A stretch of DNA of 64,000 bases from Bacteroides sp. M10 (GCF_014334015.1 NZ_CP060488.1:3120501-3184500), one strand, 5' to 3'; numbered from the stretch's first letter, positions 1-9,962 are shown. The notes: generated from the letters alone by a model not told the origin. Numbers and translations are program-made.

Positions 1-726
1 GAATGTAGCGGGTGATCCTCCCCATATTCCTCCGTAACCGTGATTACCTTTGGTGTGTACCGAACGATTCAAACTTTCGCTGATGATACACCATTGCATG
101 GTAAAGTTAGTGTTATCGTAGAAAGAAGCACATTCATCAGTGCTCCAACTCATCGAACAATGGTCAATGATAATATTTTTATGTTGCTTTCCCCACAATG
201 CATCACCACTGTCGGCTTCTGCTTCTGTTGTAAAGTTGTCCGATCCCATGCGGAAACGCATGAAACGGATGATTACGTTGTCCGCCTGTACGGATACGGG
301 ATGTCCTTTCAGGCAAATACCGTCACCCGGTGCACTCTGGCCGGCAATCGTTACATCTCCGTTGGTTATCTTCAAGGGGCTTTTCAGTTCTATCAATCCA
401 CTTACTGCAAATACGATCGTGCGCTTTCCCGTGCGATTTAATGCGTAGCGTAGTGTCCCTTGTGTTGTGTTATCTTCAAGCGAAGTTACTGTATACACTT
501 CTCCGCCTGCTCCGCCGGTAGTATAACGACCTGCACCGTAAGCACCCGGAAAGGCATAACGCGTTTCGGCAGGTGTCTCTTCTTCACCACCTTCGTTCTC
601 ATTACCACCGTTACCGGTATTCTGTCCCGGTGTTTCATCAGTGATACTTGGGTCTTCGCTGCTGCAAGCAACCGATAGGTTGATTACACAGAAGCACAAT
701 AATCCCATTTTAATAGATTTGAGCAT
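1..726 (-). CDS. PL1 pectate lyase lipoprotein (partial, C-terminus beyond window)
   Basis: The first 242 codons of a secreted polysaccharide lyase family 1 protein, which would cleave de-esterified polygalacturonate by beta-elimination. The start is the ATG at 724-726, followed by a lipoprotein signal with lipobox LSVAC (Cys21) and a Gly/Glu/Asn-rich linker (about 22-56). The lyase domain opens with [14 protein letters not shown] (59-72). [14 protein letters not shown] (185-198) is the DH(C)S-SW-DE signature also seen in the PL1 proteins at 11698-13227 and 16360-18747, and GNHGYGG follows. The gene runs off the left edge, so catalytic residues further on cannot be checked. It follows the CE8 methylesterase on the same strand, but a terminator-like hairpin (741-800) lies only 15 bp before its ATG. 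PL1 is confident; the exact subfamily is not. Confidence 0.9.
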   Translation of the reverse strand, partial: MLKSIKMGLLCFCVINLSVACSSEDPSITDETPGQNTGNGGNENEGGEEETPAETRYAFPGAYGAGRYTTGGAGGEVYTVTSLEDNTTQGTLRYALNRTGKRTIVFAVSGLIELKSPLKITNGDVTIAGQSAPGDGICLKGHPVSVQADNVIIRFMRFRMGSDNFTTEAEADSGDALWGKQHKNIIIDHCSMSWSTDECASFYDNTNFTMQWCIISESLNRSVHTKGNHGYGGIWGGSPATF

Positions 727-740
727 ACAAATTATCTTTT

Positions 741-800
741 AAAAAAATAGAGTTCTTTGTCTCATACATTATATTTGCTGATGATGTGACAAAGAACTCT
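741..800 (-). terminator. Terminator-like hairpin between CE8 and PL1 genes
   Basis: A perfect 13-bp inverted repeat (749-761 with 788-800, AGAGTTCTTTGTC and its complement). On the minus strand it is followed by a short A and then seven T (747-741). It looks like an intrinsic terminator for the SusC-SusD-CE8 operon. The T-run ends only about 15 bp before the PL1 start codon, leaving no room for a separate promoter, so partial readthrough or attenuation is the simplest reading. Confidence 0.75.
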
Positions 801-819
801 TTATTAAATCTTATTGGTT

Positions 820-2448
820 TTATTCGCTTACTGTACCGTACTGGCTTACAGTTTTCACTGTATAAATATTGCTTTCGTCAGTGTTAGTCAGTGTAACGGT
901 AGTGTCTGTAGTTTGCCCTGCATAGTTACCATTCATAAAGATGAGGTAACCGGCAGCACCGGATACTGCATCCCATGTCAGAGTGTTTCCCGACAGATTG
1001 ACATTGGTAGGTGCTGCAAGGGGAGTTTCCATATACTCTTTCGGGTTCCAGCTGTCAATAGTTATTATATTCTCATATGTATATTTAGCAGCTTCGGATG
1101 CTGTTAGCACTGAACTCGTGAAGGAAACGTTTCCGGAGGTGATTGTTTTACTTTCCGCAATCATATTTCCATTCTTGTCGATAGTGTTATATTCAGCATA
1201 TAGTGTAGGTATTTGTCCACCATATCCCCAGTGCGAATCTATAATATCCATTTTCAACTTGGTGTTGATCCAGACAGTTTTCGTGGTTGTTGCTTGGGAA
1301 CGTCCGAATGAGAATTTTGTATCATCACCGTTTACCGTACAATCTTTTATAACATATCCGTATTTATCGCTTTCACTGGTACGCGAAGCAGTTATAACGC
1401 TACCACCGTCATTGCCTGTATTATAGAATGTACTGTTTTCGATAAGTACATCGCCACTTCCCCAGATATAATCTGTATGACCTTCAATCCATGAGTTATA
1501 AACGTATGCACGATGAGGGGTTGTATTGTTCCAATAACGGGTCCACCATGTATCCTGGTAGGAGACAAGCAAACAATTATTCAAAGCAAAGCGGTCTTCA
1601 CGGTTTATCAAGGCTTCTGCCTGTCCGTTTTTACCTAAACCACCAGTGTGACGATTTGAGAATGCACCATAAAGATTGATGATTGAAATGTTTTCAGCAT
1701 AAAAATCTGTGGCTTCAATCAACACTACTGTGTTTTGGTCTTCACTATATCCGGCTTTGCGGGCTGGTGAGTTTTCGTTGAAAATAGAATAAGGCCATGA
1801 GGTAGCATTACTTGAATCATCTACACGGTTTACTGCAAACTGGATTTTAACACCATCGCGGCTCTCACCGATTAAATGAACAAATGGTTTATTCTTATTG
1901 ATTCGGACACATTCATTATAAGTTCCGTTGGCAATGAAGATTTTATAAGGACTGGTCGGTGGGGTAGTGATGGCGTTGATTGCGGCTTGGAGAGTAGTGT
2001 AATCACCATTCCCTTTTGAATCAACAATTGCATCGAATACTTTTCCACCACCCGAAATTTCAGATTTGGCAGTAAAGCTTAAAAAGAAGTCTTCGTCGTA
2101 AGCTCTTCCCTGCATATCCGTTAATGCTCCGGCAGGAACTTCGAAAGTACATTCTTTGTTTTCCATACCAGAGAAGGTATAACGTACTTTTTCGTAGTTG
2201 ATGGATACACGCACTACTCCTCCGTTGAAATATATTTCTGTATCCGGAGCCTGACGCATGGCTTTGCTGAAAGTCAGTTCTACATATCCGCTCGGACCTA
2301 CTACATCACCATCATTGATATTCTGTGAAATCAGAACAGGGATACTTGTATCTTCTGCATCATCGTTGTCATTACAGGAAGCACCTGTAAGAATCAACAA
2401 GAACAGAAGTAAGTATTTACTTATTGTATTGATTGAATTTGTATTCAT
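820..2448 (-). CDS. CE8 pectin methylesterase lipoprotein
   Basis: Removes methyl esters from homogalacturonan at the cell surface, making substrate for the PL1 lyases. It has 542 residues: a lipoprotein signal with lipobox TGASC (Cys25), a Big_5-like Ig domain (about 35-128), a right-handed beta-helix CE8 domain (about 137-465) and a short FN3-like tail (478-542). Family CE8 residues can be seen: GQAEAL (275-280), QDT (298-300, Asp299 the expected acid/base), HTDYIWG (324-330, Asp326 the expected nucleophile) and FGR (381-383, Arg383 in the place of the LGRPW arginine). All expected catalytic positions are therefore present. It is the fourth gene of the minus-strand half, 84 bp after the beta-helix surface protein. 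Confidence 0.93.
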   Translation of the reverse strand: MNTNSINTISKYLLLFLLILTGASCNDNDDAEDTSIPVLISQNINDGDVVGPSGYVELTFSKAMRQAPDTEIYFNGGVVRVSINYEKVRYTFSGMENKECTFEVPAGALTDMQGRAYDEDFFLSFTAKSEISGGGKVFDAIVDSKGNGDYTTLQAAINAITTPPTSPYKIFIANGTYNECVRINKNKPFVHLIGESRDGVKIQFAVNRVDDSSNATSWPYSIFNENSPARKAGYSEDQNTVVLIEATDFYAENISIINLYGAFSNRHTGGLGKNGQAEALINREDRFALNNCLLVSYQDTWWTRYWNNTTPHRAYVYNSWIEGHTDYIWGSGDVLIENSTFYNTGNDGGSVITASRTSESDKYGYVIKDCTVNGDDTKFSFGRSQATTTKTVWINTKLKMDIIDSHWGYGGQIPTLYAEYNTIDKNGNMIAESKTITSGNVSFTSSVLTASEAAKYTYENIITIDSWNPKEYMETPLAAPTNVNLSGNTLTWDAVSGAAGYLIFMNGNYAGQTTDTTVTLTNTDESNIYTVKTVSQYGTVSE

Positions 2449-2476
2449 AATATCTGTTGCTTTTTAGAGAAGATTC

Positions 2477-2511
2477 TCCGTCAAGTAAATGGAAATTCCA
2501 GACTTGACGGA
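2477..2511 (-). other. Intercistronic hairpin without T-run
   Basis: A 10-bp perfect inverted repeat (TCCGTCAAGT at 2477-2486 with its complement at 2502-2511) and a self-complementary GGAAATTCC inside the loop. It lies in the 84-bp gap between the beta-helix surface protein gene and the CE8 gene. No T-run follows on the minus strand, so an RNA processing or stability element is more likely than a terminator. Confidence 0.5.
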
Positions 2512-2532
2512 AAACCTTGTAGTTTTATTTAG

Positions 2533-4410
2533 TTATTTGTTCCAACGTTGGTCACCGACTCTGTATTCTTCAGGAACATCTGCTCCAAAAGTCAAATCTT
2601 CACTTGAGCCATTAGGGAATAGCTGATCGGAAGTCAGAGGAAGACTAGTATAGTCTTTTCCCCAGTCGGTAGCACCAAATGCAAAGTCAGAAGCCTTATA
2701 CAAGCCGTTTACGTTTAGAGTTGTAGCTACAGAACTTGGGTTGTAGAAAGGTTTAACTCCACCTTTGGCAAACAGGGTGTTTGATATAGTCATTGTCATA
2801 TCTTTTGTATCTCTGCAGAAAGCATCACTTGCTGACATATCATAGAATGTGCAATCCTTGATTGTTATTGTACCGGTTTGTCCGGACTTGTGTCTTATGA
2901 ATTGAGACGCAGAAGCTCCCTTGGCTACAATAACAGAAGTATTGGAAACCGCTAGGTTGAGAGTTGTTAATGTTACCTTGTCAGAAAGAAGTAATCCATA
3001 ATGATTGGATGTTGCTGCTCTTCCCAATCCTTTGATGATACAGTCATCAATAGTAACAGACATAGCATTACTTGTACTTGCATTCATACGAACGATGCCA
3101 CGGATATTGGTAATTGTACACGAGGTGACTTCTATTTCTTTGATGCAACCTGAAGCACCGTTTTGATAAATAAGGGTTGTATTTCCTTCATCGGTAATAT
3201 TCAGATTATGGAATTCTACTTTATCACATATTCCGCTGGCACCTACGCCCTTTTTAATAGTCATATTAACCTGTCCGTCTTGACTGTCACCCCAGAAAAT
3301 AAGGTGAGTCACGCCGGCAGCAATGCTTTCTTTTTCTTGTGCAAATCCTTCTGTTCCGGAAACATTGATTAATATTTTTCCTGAAAGATTATCCCAGTTG
3401 GCAAGGGCATCTTCCCATGTCATTTCAGTATAACCTGTCGGTTTACCTTTCTTAGTTGTAAAGGTGATACGAGAACATATAGAGCCGTTTGCGAAAGCAT
3501 AAGCCGTATATTCCGTACTGGAAGCCAAACCTGTGATTGTTACCTTATGCGCAGCAATATCTGCTGGTGATAATTGGGTTCCTGATTCAGGTACTCCTTC
3601 GGTAGAAAGAACACAAGCATATTCATCTACATCCACCGTTTCTTCCCATGAGAATACAGCTGAATTTGCTGTTATATCACTGATGGTAGATTCGATTTCC
3701 AAACCAGGGATGGTAACAGTCTGTGAACCACGCGGATTATTTCCATTATAAATAGTAATCGTGTATTCAGTGAACGACTTCAAATTTTCAACCCATGCTT
3801 CACCTGCGGCAGCTTCTGTTGACGAAATAATACGTGAAGTTGCTTCTGTGGCACCCGTTTCCATGATTTCGAAATGATCGACTGCTAATCCGGCTTCCCA
3901 TGACATGCGTACTTTTCCTTGACCTTCAGGTAAGTCTTCAGTAGTTGGGATATTCAGGATAGCTTCTTCCTTAACTGAAGCAAAAGTCTTTTTATAATTT
4001 ACCCAACGAGATTCCTTCTCTCCGGAAATAGACTTGATACGCATATAATAAGTCGTATTTACCGCCAGATTATCCATTGTGTAAGGTGACTGCTTGATCC
4101 GGTTGGCAGGATCATTTCCATAAACGATATTTCCATTTTCTTCTGATCCCATTGGAGTCTCGTCAGTCATCTCGTTAGGACTAATCTCGATAATGTAATA
4201 GTCGGTATTGGATGTTGAGCTCCAAGTTACTACCGCTCTGGCTACTTTACTGTCTGTTTCTACACTGATTCCGTTTTCATCAGTTCCGAAAGGACGGCTA
4301 TAGGAAGAGTCAATATCCCAATCACTTTTCTCTGTACACGAAGATACAGCCAAAGAGGCCAGGAGCATGAAAGCTCCCATTCCCAATATATTTTTTATAT
4401 TCTTCATCAT
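2533..4410 (-). CDS. FN3/beta-helix surface lipoprotein, putative pectin-binding (SGBP-like)
   Basis: A 625-residue lipoprotein (Cys25 after LAVSS). Three FN3-like domains (about 41-145, 150-236, 238-320) precede a C-terminal parallel beta-helix (about 325-600) of the type annotated as DUF4957/DUF5123 in Bacteroides pectin loci. The helix has the repeating short hydrophobic strands of pectate-lyase-like folds, but I see no PL1, CE8 or GH28 catalytic motif. The protein ends in GDQRWNK, a C-terminal signature shared with three other proteins in the window. It lies 15 bp after susD, the usual place for a surface glycan-binding protein, so pectin capture is the likely role; this is inferred from position and fold. 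The start is the first of two adjacent ATGs. Confidence 0.8.
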   Translation of the reverse strand: MMKNIKNILGMGAFMLLASLAVSSCTEKSDWDIDSSYSRPFGTDENGISVETDSKVARAVVTWSSTSNTDYYIIEISPNEMTDETPMGSEENGNIVYGNDPANRIKQSPYTMDNLAVNTTYYMRIKSISGEKESRWVNYKKTFASVKEEAILNIPTTEDLPEGQGKVRMSWEAGLAVDHFEIMETGATEATSRIISSTEAAAGEAWVENLKSFTEYTITIYNGNNPRGSQTVTIPGLEIESTISDITANSAVFSWEETVDVDEYACVLSTEGVPESGTQLSPADIAAHKVTITGLASSTEYTAYAFANGSICSRITFTTKKGKPTGYTEMTWEDALANWDNLSGKILINVSGTEGFAQEKESIAAGVTHLIFWGDSQDGQVNMTIKKGVGASGICDKVEFHNLNITDEGNTTLIYQNGASGCIKEIEVTSCTITNIRGIVRMNASTSNAMSVTIDDCIIKGLGRAATSNHYGLLLSDKVTLTTLNLAVSNTSVIVAKGASASQFIRHKSGQTGTITIKDCTFYDMSASDAFCRDTKDMTMTISNTLFAKGGVKPFYNPSSVATTLNVNGLYKASDFAFGATDWGKDYTSLPLTSDQLFPNGSSEDLTFGADVPEEYRVGDQRWNK

Positions 4411-4425
4411 TTTACGATTTTAAGA

Positions 4426-6333
4426 TTAATCCGAATAACCATAAGAGTTATGTAATTTACCGTTTGAGGTAGAGATGGTTGTAGAAGCTATCGGCAATAA
4501 ATAACGATTCTTCACAGCCTTGTTCAATCCGCCAGAAATACTAGGCAAGTTTACTTTCAGATTCTTTTGCTCCTTGTCACTGGTTTCAGCACCGAAGAAG
4601 CTCTTGTTTTCATATTCTCCACCTACTTTAGCTCCAAATACGAGAGAAGTCATATCGATATACATCGGATTGTCCGTGCGATATTTATAGTTCACATACT
4701 GTGGATATGTACCATTATACACTGCATTTGTATATTCGTTTTTGAACTCGTCTATTTTTTCGCTCAACAGGTTCCAACGGATTAGGTCGAACTTACGAAC
4801 ACCTTCTCCTGCCAGTTCCCATGCATTTTCGTCAACAATTGCATCGAAGAAGTCTTTTCCCATTAGAGCAGTCCATGCAGCATCACGTTTGGTTGCATCG
4901 GTGAAAGCACGGTCGTGTACTTCTTTCAGGGCTGCTGTGGCTGTTAATGTACAACCTTCGGCTGTTGCACCCTTACCATAAAGTTCGTTCACAACTTCGG
5001 CATACATCAGCAATACTTGCGGATAACGCATTTTCACTACGTTGATACCGGAACAAACTTTCTGATCGCTGGCCAATACAGCTGCGTACCATTCAGAGTT
5101 TTCCATCATCTTACGATAATCCCATTTTCCACAATAAAGACCGAAAGGAGCATTTCCTAACATATATTCTTTAAATACTTTGGTGTTTTTGTCTGTAGAA
5201 AGTTGTGAAATAGCACAAGTCAGATCGCGGCGGATATCTCCTTCGCCAAACGACAGATAATAAGGAGCAGTCAGTTTCAACTTACCGGATGAGTTACCTT
5301 TCGGACCGAATAGGGAACTGGCACCGTTTATACGATATCCGATAGTATATCCTAGCTCACCACTTTTGTTCAGTCCCATTGGAATCTCGAACAGGTTTTC
5401 TTGATAAGTCTGATCTAGTTGTCCGATATTTATTAAACGCCAGTATTCTTCTACAGAAGGATTCAGTTTATGTTTTCCTGAACTGACAACAGCTGCCAGA
5501 TGTTTTTCGGCCAATTCGAATAGTTCTCTACGTTTGGTATCGCTGCAACGTTGAGTAGGATAAGTAGCGTCACTGTTATCTCCGGTGATATATCCGTCTT
5601 TAGCTTGTTCGCGGATAGCATATCCGGCACGTGTCATTGCAATGTTAGCCAAGAGAGCGTGAGCATAGCCTTTGCTTACATGTTCGGTTGTATAACCGTC
5701 TTCACCAGCCCAAGGTAAATATCCGATAGCTTCCTCGAGTTCGATTATCAATTCATCCATGATATCGTCACGGTCTGCCTTTCCAATATAAACATTAGAC
5801 AGGTCGCTGTTGGAAGATTCTGTTTTGAAAGGAATATCACCGAACAAGCGGATCAGATCGAAATAAATCATCGCACGCAATGTCATCGCTTCTGCACGGA
5901 ATCTCATCATGCTGGTACGGGTTGCTCCTGCTTGTTGTATCAGTTGGCTATTGTTTATACCATCTACTACCAGATTCGCATTCTCGATTACTCCGTACAT
6001 GGCATCCCATACTTTGGAAAGTTGTGACCATCCCGGATTAGCGTTGTAGTTCATATTACCACGTTCGCTGGACGTGTTGCTTGCATCCGTACCCAAACCG
6101 TCAATCAGTTCACAGTCGGTATTGGTTCCGGCAATGATAGGCAGGAAGTTAGAATAAGTCTGGTCTTGCGTCAGGCTGCCGTAAACTTTATTAAGTGCCA
6201 ATTCTGTATAATAGGCATTATTAAAAGTTGATTCATTATCCAATTCAGACGGTGAGGTCTGATTCAGGAAGTCCGAACAGGAAGACAGGGCAATTAACCC
6301 CAGCCCCAGGAATAATGTCTTATATATTTTCAT
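4426..6333 (-). CDS. SusD/RagB-family outer-membrane lipoprotein (pectin PUL, minus half)
   Basis: The surface lid of a SusCD importer, which binds oligogalacturonides and delivers them to the TonB-dependent channel. It has 635 residues with lipobox ALSSC (Cys19), followed by the typical SusD start DFLNQTSPSEL and the YYTELALNKVYGSL TPR-like helix. LRAMIYFDLIRLFGDIPF is the standard N-terminal helical motif. The C-terminal half has RYPQVLLMYAEVVNE and WELAGEGVRKFDLIRWN, both SusD/RagB hallmarks. It lies 25 bp after its susC and is clearly translated from the same mRNA. The length (about 600-650) is normal for a pectin-type SusD. Confidence 0.96.
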   Translation of the reverse strand: MKIYKTLFLGLGLIALSSCSDFLNQTSPSELDNESTFNNAYYTELALNKVYGSLTQDQTYSNFLPIIAGTNTDCELIDGLGTDASNTSSERGNMNYNANPGWSQLSKVWDAMYGVIENANLVVDGINNSQLIQQAGATRTSMMRFRAEAMTLRAMIYFDLIRLFGDIPFKTESSNSDLSNVYIGKADRDDIMDELIIELEEAIGYLPWAGEDGYTTEHVSKGYAHALLANIAMTRAGYAIREQAKDGYITGDNSDATYPTQRCSDTKRRELFELAEKHLAAVVSSGKHKLNPSVEEYWRLINIGQLDQTYQENLFEIPMGLNKSGELGYTIGYRINGASSLFGPKGNSSGKLKLTAPYYLSFGEGDIRRDLTCAISQLSTDKNTKVFKEYMLGNAPFGLYCGKWDYRKMMENSEWYAAVLASDQKVCSGINVVKMRYPQVLLMYAEVVNELYGKGATAEGCTLTATAALKEVHDRAFTDATKRDAAWTALMGKDFFDAIVDENAWELAGEGVRKFDLIRWNLLSEKIDEFKNEYTNAVYNGTYPQYVNYKYRTDNPMYIDMTSLVFGAKVGGEYENKSFFGAETSDKEQKNLKVNLPSISGGLNKAVKNRYLLPIASTTISTSNGKLHNSYGYSD

Positions 6334-6358
6334 ACGATCAATCTGTTTAATGTTTTAA

Positions 6359-9300
6359 TTAGAATGTAACGTTAATACCACCCACAAATGTGCGGCTCTT
6401 AGGATAAGCGGCGTAATCTATGCCCGGAGTCATCGCATTTTTCTTACTGCTTGTATCGACTTCAGGGTCTGCTCCGCTGTAGTTAGTCCAACAGAACAGG
6501 TTATATCCTGTCAGATAGATTCTCACATTCTGCATAAACGCTCTCCTCACAATTGTTTTCGGAAGAGAGTATCCGATAGTGATGTTATTCAAACGCAGGA
6601 ATGAGGCTTTTTCTACTGCATAATCAGTCAGCTGCATGGTAGTAGCGCTGGCCGGATTGTACATATTGGCGTTAGCGTTTATTTCATTCAGACGTAATCC
6701 TGCTGTTGTCATGTCTCCATAGGTATTAAGGACATCTGTAGAGCTGGACGACAGGTTTAAACCAGTTTCTGGATCAATCCATGTGTAACGGTTAGACAGT
6801 CTGAAATCATTGTTTAAGTTATAACCGGTTCTTGAACCTGAACGGAAAGAAGCTGCCAGTTTTGTTCCATTGACAATTACATTTCCGAGAGAGTAGTTGA
6901 AGAATACATTGAAGTCGAAATTACCTACGCGACCATCGAATCCAAAACCACCGGTTGTAGGAGCGATAGTGTTACCCAAACGTTGTTTGAGAGGGTTACC
7001 ATCTTTATCACATTCCAGTTTCAAACCACCCGGATAGTATTTACCACCGGTGATAGTAGGACTGTTATCTTGCATTCCGTCTTTTAATCCCCATTCGCTA
7101 CCTGCCCAAACCAGTTCGCCGGTAGGGTTGGTGACAGGATCATATACGGTATAATAACCGTTTGTCTTATATCCCCAAACTTCACCCAAACGTCCGCCTT
7201 TCTCTACGCGGAAGTCTTCGTATTTGGCCATTGTACTACCTGACCAGTTACTACTTTGCCAGGGAGAGTCTGTATTCAGTTTATCAATGCGGTTGCGGTT
7301 GTAAGCAATGTTGGCATTGAAGTTCAAAGAGAAATTCTTTTTATCAAATAAAACAGCACTAACAGACAATTCTACACCTTTATTGGATGTCTGTCCGAAG
7401 TTCTTGTACTGATAGTTATATCCGGAGAGAGAAGGAATTTCAGTACGCATCAATAAGTCTCTGGTTGTATTCCAGTAAAAGTCGATAGCACCGGAGATAC
7501 GATTGTTCCAGAATCCATAGTCAATACCGATGTTACGGGTTACTGTTGTTTCCCACTTCAAATCGGGGTTGTATAAGTTCGTTCCATGTTCCAACATGGT
7601 AGTGCTTTCTCCGTTGAAGAAAGGATTGCGTGCATCATTACCTCCCAAAGAGTAAGTGGTGGAAAGCAAACCGGAATTGATACGGTTGTTACCGGCAGTA
7701 CCGAAGCTTAAACGTAGTTTCAAAGCTGACAGCCAGTCTTGAGTGTTACTCATGAAAGCCTCGTCAGAGATACGCCATGCCAAAGCTGCTGACGGGAAAA
7801 CACCCCAACGATTTCCGGAACCGAACTTGCTCGAACCGTCTGCACGTACTGTAACAGCAAGCAAGTATTTATCCATCATGGTATAGTTTACACGGCCAAA
7901 GAATGATAATATGTTTTCTTTTGCAGCAATGGTAGATTGGTTGGCTAAAGCTTTGCCCGAACCCATATTTGCTTTCATATCATCGAAATTCATAGTGACA
8001 GGGAAAGCTACAGATACATTTTCGATTGATTTCCTTTGGCTGCTGCTTACTTCATGTCCGATCAATACATTGAGTTTATCACGACCTTTGAACAGTTTTT
8101 TGTTATCATAGGTCAATGTGTTGGCATTACGCCAGCTCATCGTCTTTTCTCTCAACAGGTAGGCTTGTGGCTGACCGTTATATCCATATTTAGAATTAGA
8201 TACTGCATCTACTCCCCAATACTGTTCTGTATCGTCAAACTTCCATCCATATCCGAATTCGGAACGGAATGTCCAGTTCTTGAATGGTTTCCAGTTTAAA
8301 CCTACATTGTAGTTCTGGTTGAAAGTATTGCGGGTTTTATCTGTTGCAAGCAGACGTTCCAATGGAGATTTCTGTTGTGCCGAACTGTTTTCTTCGTCGT
8401 CATCACTGTATTTAAGTGAATCAACCGGACGGAATACGGTAGCATTAGCCACAGTTGAATTGGCTGCATTGGATTCATTGGTATCAGCACCACCACCTAA
8501 ACCGTCAATGGTAGAGTAACTTAACCGGGCGTTAAAGTCCAGTGTCATCCATTTATTCAGTTCTGATTTAATTTTTGCATTTACATTGTCTTTTTTGAAG
8601 CCGGAATTAAGCATGATACTTTTTTCTTCATTATGGGCATAGCTGACACTATAAGTCATTTGCTTGGTTCCGCCACTTACATTAATGTTATATTGTTGCT
8701 GGTTTCCAGTACGTCCGAACATCTCGTCTTGGTAATCGGTACCATCAATAGAACGCCAGATATCCATATCGGCAAAGTTACCATAATCCAGAGAACCGAT
8801 TTCACGCTGATAAGCAACGAAATCGTAAGGACTCAAGACTTCAGTCAGTTTGGTTACCTGTTTAAAACCGAAAGAAGCACCGAAGTCTACTTGCGTTTTA
8901 CCTTCTTTTCCGCTCTTGGTAGTAATGATGATTACACCATTTGCACCACGGGCACCATAAATGGCTGTGGAAGAAGCATCTTTCAATACGTCGATGCTTT
9001 GAATTTCCGAGGGAGCGATATCACTAATGCTTGAAACAGGGAAACCATCTACAATATATAAAGGAGAGTTATCCTGTGATAGTGAACCACCACCGCGAAC
9101 ACGGATCTTTATATCTGCATCGGGAGAACCTTCAGTAGTAGTAACACTAACTCCGGCAAGTTTACCGGTAAGGGCTTCAGATGCACTTGCTACTGGTATA
9201 GCAGCTAAGTCTTTGGCACTAACAGAGGCTACAGAACCGGTTAAATCTCTTTTATTGACCGTACCGTAACCAATTACTACGACTTCGTCCAAAGCTTTCG

Positions 9301-9616
9301 AGTCGTCGACCATTTGTACATTAATTGTTTTTCTACCTTGAACGGCTACTTCTTGAGTTTTCATACCTATGTATGAAATAACCAATGTTTTTTTGCCATC
9401 AACTTTAATAGAAAAATTACCATCTAAATCTGTAATCGTACCATTGGTAGTATTACCTTTTTCTACAACAGAGGCTCCAATAACAGGCTCTCCGCTGGTG
9501 TCTTTCACGTTACCTTTTACGGTAATCGTTTGCGCAGATACGCTAAGCGATATTGCTGAAAATAGTATTAGCAATAAGGAGCGCATGTTTTTCACTTTGT
9601 TAGACATTCTTTGCAT
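6359..9616 (-). CDS. SusC/RagA TonB-dependent outer-membrane transporter (pectin PUL, minus half)
   Basis: A TonB-energised barrel that imports oligosaccharides across the outer membrane with the adjacent SusD. It has 1085 residues: a signal peptide ending SVSAQ, a carboxypeptidase-D-like regulatory domain (TITVKGNVKDTSGEPVIGA), the TonB box region DEVVVIGYGTVNKRDLTGSV, a plug with RVRGGGSLSQDNSPLYIVDG, and a 22-strand barrel ending in a terminal Phe (GGINVTF). Three in-frame Met codons (residues 1, 4, 11) are possible starts; the signal peptide itself begins at Met11 (9586), so the true start may be 9607 or 9586. It is the first gene of the minus-strand operon and faces the LiaF/LytTR pair across a 346-bp gap. 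Confidence 0.96.
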   Translation of the reverse strand: MQRMSNKVKNMRSLLLILFSAISLSVSAQTITVKGNVKDTSGEPVIGASVVEKGNTTNGTITDLDGNFSIKVDGKKTLVISYIGMKTQEVAVQGRKTINVQMVDDSKALDEVVVIGYGTVNKRDLTGSVASVSAKDLAAIPVASASEALTGKLAGVSVTTTEGSPDADIKIRVRGGGSLSQDNSPLYIVDGFPVSSISDIAPSEIQSIDVLKDASSTAIYGARGANGVIIITTKSGKEGKTQVDFGASFGFKQVTKLTEVLSPYDFVAYQREIGSLDYGNFADMDIWRSIDGTDYQDEMFGRTGNQQQYNINVSGGTKQMTYSVSYAHNEEKSIMLNSGFKKDNVNAKIKSELNKWMTLDFNARLSYSTIDGLGGGADTNESNAANSTVANATVFRPVDSLKYSDDDEENSSAQQKSPLERLLATDKTRNTFNQNYNVGLNWKPFKNWTFRSEFGYGWKFDDTEQYWGVDAVSNSKYGYNGQPQAYLLREKTMSWRNANTLTYDNKKLFKGRDKLNVLIGHEVSSSQRKSIENVSVAFPVTMNFDDMKANMGSGKALANQSTIAAKENILSFFGRVNYTMMDKYLLAVTVRADGSSKFGSGNRWGVFPSAALAWRISDEAFMSNTQDWLSALKLRLSFGTAGNNRINSGLLSTTYSLGGNDARNPFFNGESTTMLEHGTNLYNPDLKWETTVTRNIGIDYGFWNNRISGAIDFYWNTTRDLLMRTEIPSLSGYNYQYKNFGQTSNKGVELSVSAVLFDKKNFSLNFNANIAYNRNRIDKLNTDSPWQSSNWSGSTMAKYEDFRVEKGGRLGEVWGYKTNGYYTVYDPVTNPTGELVWAGSEWGLKDGMQDNSPTITGGKYYPGGLKLECDKDGNPLKQRLGNTIAPTTGGFGFDGRVGNFDFNVFFNYSLGNVIVNGTKLAASFRSGSRTGYNLNNDFRLSNRYTWIDPETGLNLSSSSTDVLNTYGDMTTAGLRLNEINANANMYNPASATTMQLTDYAVEKASFLRLNNITIGYSLPKTIVRRAFMQNVRIYLTGYNLFCWTNYSGADPEVDTSSKKNAMTPGIDYAAYPKSRTFVGGINVTF

Positions 9617-9682
9617 GTTTATTAATTAATGGTTGTTGTTTGATATTTCATAAAAATCCCGATGAGAGTTCATTCATCGCTA

Positions 9683-9690
9683 CAAAAGTA
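9683..9690 (-). promoter_or_regulatory. Putative -7 element of the minus-strand susC operon
   Basis: On the minus strand this reads TACTTTTG, a match to the Bacteroides -7 consensus TAnnTTTG, 67 bp upstream of susC. No good -33 TTTG is seen at the usual distance, which would fit an activator-dependent promoter such as an HTCS target. The rest of the 9617-9962 gap holds one inverted repeat and the divergent promoter and is otherwise AT-rich and featureless. Confidence 0.45.
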
Positions 9691-9728
9691 TGAGAATGAA
9701 GATATAGTGATGTGCAATATTTGTTTTT

Positions 9729-9766
9729 CACCTCGTATTTTTTGTTTTTTAGTTTGTTGCGAGGTG
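9729..9766. repeat. Inverted repeat in the divergent control region
   Basis: CACCTCG (9729-9735) and its complement CGAGGTG (9760-9766), separated by 24 T-rich bases. It lies about 40 bp upstream of the susC -7 element, so it may be a regulator-binding site. There is no supporting evidence beyond the symmetry and position. Confidence 0.3.
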
Positions 9767-9903
9767 TAGTTATTAGCTTTGAAGGGTGTTATTTGTGTTC
9801 TAAAGGCCGGCAAATATACGAATCAGAGATTTATAAATTGATTTTTTCACCGGTTTTTATCCGGCATTCATCGGAATTTATACCGTAAATCAACTGAAAA
9901 GCC

Positions 9904-9934
9904 TGTGGAAGCATAGGGAAATGATGTATCTTTG
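9904..9934 (+). promoter_or_regulatory. Promoter of the LiaF-like/LytTR operon
   Basis: TATCTTTG at 9927-9934 matches the Bacteroides -7 consensus TAnnTTTG. TGTG at 9904-9907, 19 bp further upstream, is one base off the -33 TTTG. The predicted 5' leader to the ATG at 9963 is about 22 nt. Confidence 0.6.
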
Positions 9935-9962
9935 AACCATTAATCAATTAATAATAGAAACA

